A DNA stretch of 9,641 bases, from the NCBI GenBank assembly GCA_902477365.1, contig CABSGW010000089.1:1-9641 (forward strand). Reading direction: 5' to 3'. The notes under the pieces are model-generated. The model made no database searches, was not told the DNA's origin, and saw nothing but the letters and a program-made list of their open reading frames with translations. Positions 5,643 through 9,641 of this stretch are shown piece by piece (within the stretch, counting starts at the first letter, position 1; every line of letters begins with the position of its first letter). The DNA comes from an uncultured Prevotellaceae bacterium. Lineage in GTDB: Bacteria; Bacteroidota; Bacteroidia; Bacteroidales; Bacteroidaceae. Both the position numbers and the translations under genes were made by a program.

Positions 5643-6110
5643 ATGGCGGAAAAATTGAAGATAAAAAATATACAGATCAAAAATCGACGTGCAGAGTTCG
5701 ATTATTTGGTGGTAGATAGATATACGGCCGGTATTGTATTGACTGGGACGGAGATTAAATCCATCCGTTTGGGAAAGGCTAGCCTGGTGGATACGTTTTG
5801 TTATTTTGCGAAAGGCGAATTATGGGTAAAGAATATGTATGTAGCCGAATACTTTTACGGTTCATACAATAACCATGTCGCTCGCCGGGATCGCAAATTG
5901 CTACTCAACCGAAAAGAGATCCAACAGTTGTTGCAAGATACAAAAAGTCCGGGATTTACCATTGTGCCGCTAGCCCTGTTTATTGATGAAAAAGGAAGGG
6001 CTAAATTGAAAATAGCTCTGGCACGTGGTAAGAAAGAGTATGATAAGCGGCAAACCTTGAAAGAAAAAGAAGATCGCCGCGAGATGGCTCGTTTTGTAAA
6101 AAATCATTAG
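5643..6110 (+). CDS. smpB: SsrA-binding protein SmpB
   Basis: SmpB binds tmRNA and brings it to stalled ribosomes for trans-translation. The 155-aa product (usual length about 150-160) shows the family landmarks: KNRRAEFDYLVVDRYTAGIV then LTGTEIKSIRLGKASLVD (13-50), the tmRNA-contacting NNHVARRDRKLLLNRKEI (76-93), PLALFIDEKGRAKLKIALARGKK at 109-131, and the basic C-terminal tail KKEYDKRQTLKEKEDRREMA that enters the mRNA path of the ribosome. The start is set by the AAAGGAG site; the frame is open further upstream to 5613 within the DMP19 gene. No tmRNA gene (ssrA) is in the window. metH follows after a 14-17 nt gap. Confidence 0.97.
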   Translation: MAEKLKIKNIQIKNRRAEFDYLVVDRYTAGIVLTGTEIKSIRLGKASLVDTFCYFAKGELWVKNMYVAEYFYGSYNNHVARRDRKLLLNRKEIQQLLQDTKSPGFTIVPLALFIDEKGRAKLKIALARGKKEYDKRQTLKEKEDRREMARFVKNH

Positions 6111-6127
6111 AAGGAATAATTCGTGTG

Positions 6128-8905
6128 ATGAGAGAACAGATGCTGACTTCTCTGGTAAAAGAGCGTATCCTTATTTTGGATGGCGCAATGGGTACCATGA
6201 TTCAACAGTACCATTTGACAGAGGAAGATTATCGTGGAGAGCGTTTTAAAAACATTTCGGGACAACAAAAAGGAAACAATGATGCTTTGTCTATAACCCG
6301 CCCGGATATTATACAGGAAATTCATCGGAAATATTTGGAGGCTGGCGCTGATATTATTGAAACCAATACGTTTAGTGCGCAGCGGGTGTCAATGGAAGAC
6401 TACCATATGGCCGACTGTTGTCGTGAGTTGAATTTGGCAGCCTGCCGTTTGGCTCGCGAAATGGCTGATTCTTATACGCAACAAAATCCGGACAAACCAC
6501 GTTTTGTTGCGGGATCCATTGGGCCTACCAACAAGACGTGTTCTATGAGTCCGGACGTAAACAATCCGGCTTTACGGGCGCTTACGTATGACGAACTGGT
6601 ACTTGCTTACCAGGAACAGATGGTGGCTTTGCTGGACGGAGGGGTAGATGCTTTTTTGATAGAAACCATTTTTGATACCCTAAATGCCAAAGCTGCAGTA
6701 TTTGCCGCACAGTCTGCTATGGATCAGGCGGGGCGTGTTGTGCCGATCATGCTTTCTGTAACCGTATCGGACAAAGCCGGACATACCTTGTCTGGACAAA
6801 CATTGGATGCTTTCTTGGCCTCTATGAGCCATGCTCCTATCTTTTCGGTGGGGCTTAATTGTTCTTTTGGAGCAGCCCAGATGAAGCCTTTTCTGGCAGC
6901 ACTGGCTGCCAAGGCTCCCTATTATATTTCCGCTTATCCCAATGCCGGTTTGCCCAATAGTATGGGAGAGTACGATCAGACTCCCCAGCAAATGGCCGCA
7001 GAAGTCACCGCTTTGGTAAAAGAAGGATTGGTAAATATTGTGGGTGGTTGTTGTGGTACAACCGATGCTTATATAGCCGAATATAATAAAATTATCGGCT
7101 ATCAGGGAAATTGGGCAACTCCTCATGTTCCGGCCAAAGCGCCGGACTATTTGCAACTTTCCGGCTTGGACTATCTGGAAGTAAGACCGGAAAATAATTT
7201 CATGAACATAGGCGAGCGTTGTAATGTAGCCGGTTCGCGTAAATTTTTGCGTTTGATCAAGGAGAGGAATCACGAAGAAGCTTTGCGTATTGCCCGAAAG
7301 CAAGTGGAAGATGGCGCACAGGTGCTGGATATCAACATGGATGACGGATTACTTGATACGGAACGTGAAATGGTTACGTTCTTGAATCTCATCGCGTCAG
7401 AGCCAGACATTGCTCGTGTTCCGTTGATGATAGACTCGTCTAAATGGGACGTGATTCGTGCTGGTTTGAAGTGTGTGCAAGGTAAAAGTATCGTCAATTC
7501 CATTTCGTTGAAGGAAGGAGAAGAGGCTTTTTTGCAGCATGCCCGCGAAGTGAAGAGGCTGGGTGCGGCTGTTGTTGTCATGGCATTTGATGAACAGGGA
7601 CAGGCTGATTCCTACGAACGGAAAATAGAAATTTGTGAACGGGCCTATCGCCTGTTGGTTGATCGGGTGGGGATGAATCCGCAAGATATTATTTTTGATC
7701 CGAACGTTTTGGCTATTGCAACGGGAATGCCTGAACATGATAACTATGCGGTAGACTTTATCCGTGCTACGGCCTGGATACGGAAAAACTTGCCTGGTGC
7801 CCATATTAGCGGAGGAGTAAGTAATTTGTCTTTTTCGTTCAGAGGGAATAATTATATTCGGGAGGCCATGCATGCCGTGTTTTTGTATCATGCCATTCAA
7901 GCCGGAATGGATATGGGAATTGTAAATCCTTCGGCCGCGGTTGTTTATTCGGATATTCCGAAACAAACACTGAAAGTGATAGAAGATGTGATTTTGAACC
8001 GGCATCCGGGGGCGGCGGAAGCATTGATTGAATGGGCTGAAAAAATGAAGGCTGAGGCTGTTGCCATTACAGGAAATGCCGCTGTGCAGGATGAATGGCA
8101 CGTTAATAAACCGGTTGAAGAACGCTTGGCAAATGCGTTGATAAAAGGTATCGGTGACTTCTTGGAAGCCGATTTGGTTGAGGCTGTCCGAATTTATCCA
8201 CATGCGGTAGATATCATAGAAGGGCCGTTGATGGATGCCATGAATACGGTTGGGAAACTTTTTGGCGAAGGGAAAATGTTTTTACCTCAAGTAGTGAAGA
8301 CAGCCCGTACCATGAAGAAAGCGGTTGCCATTCTTCAGCCTTTTATCGAGGCTGACAAGCAACGTGGAGGAGAGACTTCGAGTTTTTCGGGAAAAGTATT
8401 GCTTGCCACCGTCAAGGGCGATGTGCATGACATAGGAAAAAACATAGTGTCGGTTGTAATGGCCTGTAATAATTTTGAGATTGTGGATATGGGAGTGATG
8501 TGTCCGGCCGAAAACATAGTGCAACGTGCCATTGAAGAGCAAGTTGATTTGATAGGTTTAAGTGGGCTCATAACACCGAGTCTGGACGAAATGGTACATG
8601 TGGCCGAAGCTTTGAATGAAGCAGGACTGGATATTCCTATTATGATAGGTGGGGCTACTACCAGTCGGTTACATACGGCATTAAAGATAGCTCCTGCCTA
8701 TAAAGGACCGGTTGTATGGTTGAAAGATGCTTCCCAAAATACGTTGGTGGCTTCTCGTTTGCTTAATGAATCGTCGCGTTCAGCGTTTGTCGATGAACTG
8801 AATGAAGAATATCAAACTTTGCGGGAACATGCACAAAACCAAACAAATCCGGTTGTGTCCATCGATGAGGCCAGGTCTAATAAATTGAATTTGTTTTCTG
8901 AATAG
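6128..8905 (+). CDS. metH: Cobalamin-dependent methionine synthase lacking the activation domain
   Basis: MetH transfers a methyl group from methyl-tetrahydrofolate through cobalamin to homocysteine, forming methionine and tetrahydrofolate. Domains in order (ATG numbering): homocysteine/zinc domain (about 1-325) starting ILILDGAMGTMIQQY, with zinc cysteines C245 (GLNCSFG) and C308-C309 (GGCCGTTD); pterin-binding domain (about 350-610) with FMNIGERCNVAGSRKF, DINMDDG and LMIDSSKW; cap domain (about 645-740); B12-binding domain (about 750-880) with GDVHDIGKN, whose H767 is the lower cobalt ligand, SGLITPS and GGATTS. The 925-aa protein stops after EARSNKLNLFSE, where the E. coli enzyme (1227 aa) continues into the AdoMet-binding reactivation domain, so a separate partner should supply that function. 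GTG 6125 directly before the ATG is an alternative start; AAGGA at 6111-6115 precedes both. Confidence 0.96.
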   Translation: MREQMLTSLVKERILILDGAMGTMIQQYHLTEEDYRGERFKNISGQQKGNNDALSITRPDIIQEIHRKYLEAGADIIETNTFSAQRVSMEDYHMADCCRELNLAACRLAREMADSYTQQNPDKPRFVAGSIGPTNKTCSMSPDVNNPALRALTYDELVLAYQEQMVALLDGGVDAFLIETIFDTLNAKAAVFAAQSAMDQAGRVVPIMLSVTVSDKAGHTLSGQTLDAFLASMSHAPIFSVGLNCSFGAAQMKPFLAALAAKAPYYISAYPNAGLPNSMGEYDQTPQQMAAEVTALVKEGLVNIVGGCCGTTDAYIAEYNKIIGYQGNWATPHVPAKAPDYLQLSGLDYLEVRPENNFMNIGERCNVAGSRKFLRLIKERNHEEALRIARKQVEDGAQVLDINMDDGLLDTEREMVTFLNLIASEPDIARVPLMIDSSKWDVIRAGLKCVQGKSIVNSISLKEGEEAFLQHAREVKRLGAAVVVMAFDEQGQADSYERKIEICERAYRLLVDRVGMNPQDIIFDPNVLAIATGMPEHDNYAVDFIRATAWIRKNLPGAHISGGVSNLSFSFRGNNYIREAMHAVFLYHAIQAGMDMGIVNPSAAVVYSDIPKQTLKVIEDVILNRHPGAAEALIEWAEKMKAEAVAITGNAAVQDEWHVNKPVEERLANALIKGIGDFLEADLVEAVRIYPHAVDIIEGPLMDAMNTVGKLFGEGKMFLPQVVKTARTMKKAVAILQPFIEADKQRGGETSSFSGKVLLATVKGDVHDIGKNIVSVVMACNNFEIVDMGVMCPAENIVQRAIEEQVDLIGLSGLITPSLDEMVHVAEALNEAGLDIPIMIGGATTSRLHTALKIAPAYKGPVVWLKDASQNTLVASRLLNESSRSAFVDELNEEYQTLREHAQNQTNPVVSIDEARSNKLNLFSE

Positions 8906-8922
8906 TAAATATAGATAAGCGT

Positions 8923-9641
8923 ATGAAACGTATTACTTTTTTGTTTTTGATGTTCTTATGTGTGCATACGTATGTCGTCGCTTCTACGTTTGTACGGATA
9001 AGTGGAAATCAGTTCTTACGAAATGGCAAACCTTATTATTTTATTGGGACTAATTATTGGTATGGTCCTATTCTAGGATCAGAAGGGGAGGGAGGAGACC
9101 GCGTCCGTTTGTGTCGGGAGTTGGACTCTCTTAAAGTTCAAGGTTTGGATAATTTACGTATCTTGGTGGGCCCGGATGCCGGAAGCGTTCATGCCAATAG
9201 TGTTTGGCCTGTGTTGCAACAAGATGATGGTACATTGAATGATACGCTATTGGGCGGTCTGGACTTTTTGTTAGCCGAGATGGGCAAACGTGAGATGTTG
9301 GCCGTTATCTACCTGACAAACTCATGGGATTGGAGTGGAGGATATGGCTCTTATCTGCGTCGTTCCGGCTTAGGGGATTCGCCGAATGCATCGGGTGAAG
9401 GCTATAATGAGTATGTGAAGTATGCATCCCAATTTTCATTGAATAAAGGTGCACAAGAGATGTACTGGACATTTGTTGAAAAAATCATTAGCCGGACAAA
9501 CCGTTTTACGCAGGTGAAGTATGTGGACGATCCGACTATCATGTCATGGCAATTGTGTAATGAACCAAGGCCTTTTAGTAAAGAGGCCAAAGAACCGTTT
9601 GCTGTATGGTTGTGCGAGTCGGCGGCGCGCATAAAAAAAAT
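8923..9641 (+). CDS. Secreted GH5 glycoside hydrolase, probably beta-mannanase (5' part)
   Basis: The gene starts 17 nt after metH and is open to the window end (239 codons seen; catalytic C-terminal half missing). A signal peptide (residues 1-20, MKRITFLFLMFLCVHTYVVA) has no convincing lipobox, suggesting periplasmic export. The mature part begins FVRISGNQFLRNGKPYYFIG then TNYWYG, and continues with LDNLRILVGPDAG, LAVIYLTNSWDWSGGYGSYL and DPTIMSWQLCNEPRPF; E214 in the NEP motif is the expected acid/base of clan GH-A family 5. The pattern GTNYWYG...NLRIL...NSWDWSGG fits mannan-degrading GH5 enzymes (subfamily 7 type). The nucleophile glutamate lies beyond the window. Co-transcription with metH is implied by spacing; other mannan-utilisation genes may follow downstream. 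Confidence 0.88.
   Translation, partial: MKRITFLFLMFLCVHTYVVASTFVRISGNQFLRNGKPYYFIGTNYWYGPILGSEGEGGDRVRLCRELDSLKVQGLDNLRILVGPDAGSVHANSVWPVLQQDDGTLNDTLLGGLDFLLAEMGKREMLAVIYLTNSWDWSGGYGSYLRRSGLGDSPNASGEGYNEYVKYASQFSLNKGAQEMYWTFVEKIISRTNRFTQVKYVDDPTIMSWQLCNEPRPFSKEAKEPFAVWLCESAARIKK

Overview
The window looks like chromosomal DNA from a Bacteroides-type organism (Bacteroidales; Bacteroides or Phocaeicola are the best guesses). The evidence is several promoters of the Bacteroidota kind (a TTG/TTTG box, about 19 nt, then TAnnTTTG), weak Shine-Dalgarno sequences, a DUF5020 outer-membrane protein, a lipoprotein that looks like DUF6591, a methionine synthase without the reactivation domain, and the start of a secreted GH5 glycosidase. 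All genes I accept are on the + strand.

Layout. 1-498: a doubtful small hydrophobic ORF and the promoter of the next gene. 499-1896: a membrane-anchored cytochrome c peroxidase with three CxxCH haem sites, followed by a strong terminator at 1999-2050. 2050-4300: an AT-rich accessory stretch with little intact coding. It holds an IS1595/ISXO2-type transposase relic broken by deletions and frameshifts (2148-2562), a promoter followed by a sequence that folds into a long rod and ends in a terminator-like hairpin (about 2596-2829, a candidate structured RNA), a lipoprotein gene with a one-base frameshift at an A6 run (2873-3648), a strong terminator, and about 690 bases with several inverted repeats and a 54-codon small ORF.

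4336-5025 encodes a DUF5020 (Tsx-like) outer-membrane protein from its own well-formed promoter. From 5117 onward four genes are packed with 7-17 nt gaps and no visible terminator: a DMP19/DUF4375 protein with a very acidic C-terminal third, smpB (trans-translation), metH (cobalamin-dependent methionine synthase core), and a secreted GH5 enzyme, probably a beta-mannanase, cut off by the window end. The order suggests one transcript joining housekeeping and polysaccharide-degrading genes; functional coupling is not evident.

The most interesting non-ordinary signal is the rod-like RNA candidate at 2596-2829. It lies between the decayed transposon and the frameshifted lipoprotein gene. No complete defence system, CRISPR array, tRNA or rRNA was seen.
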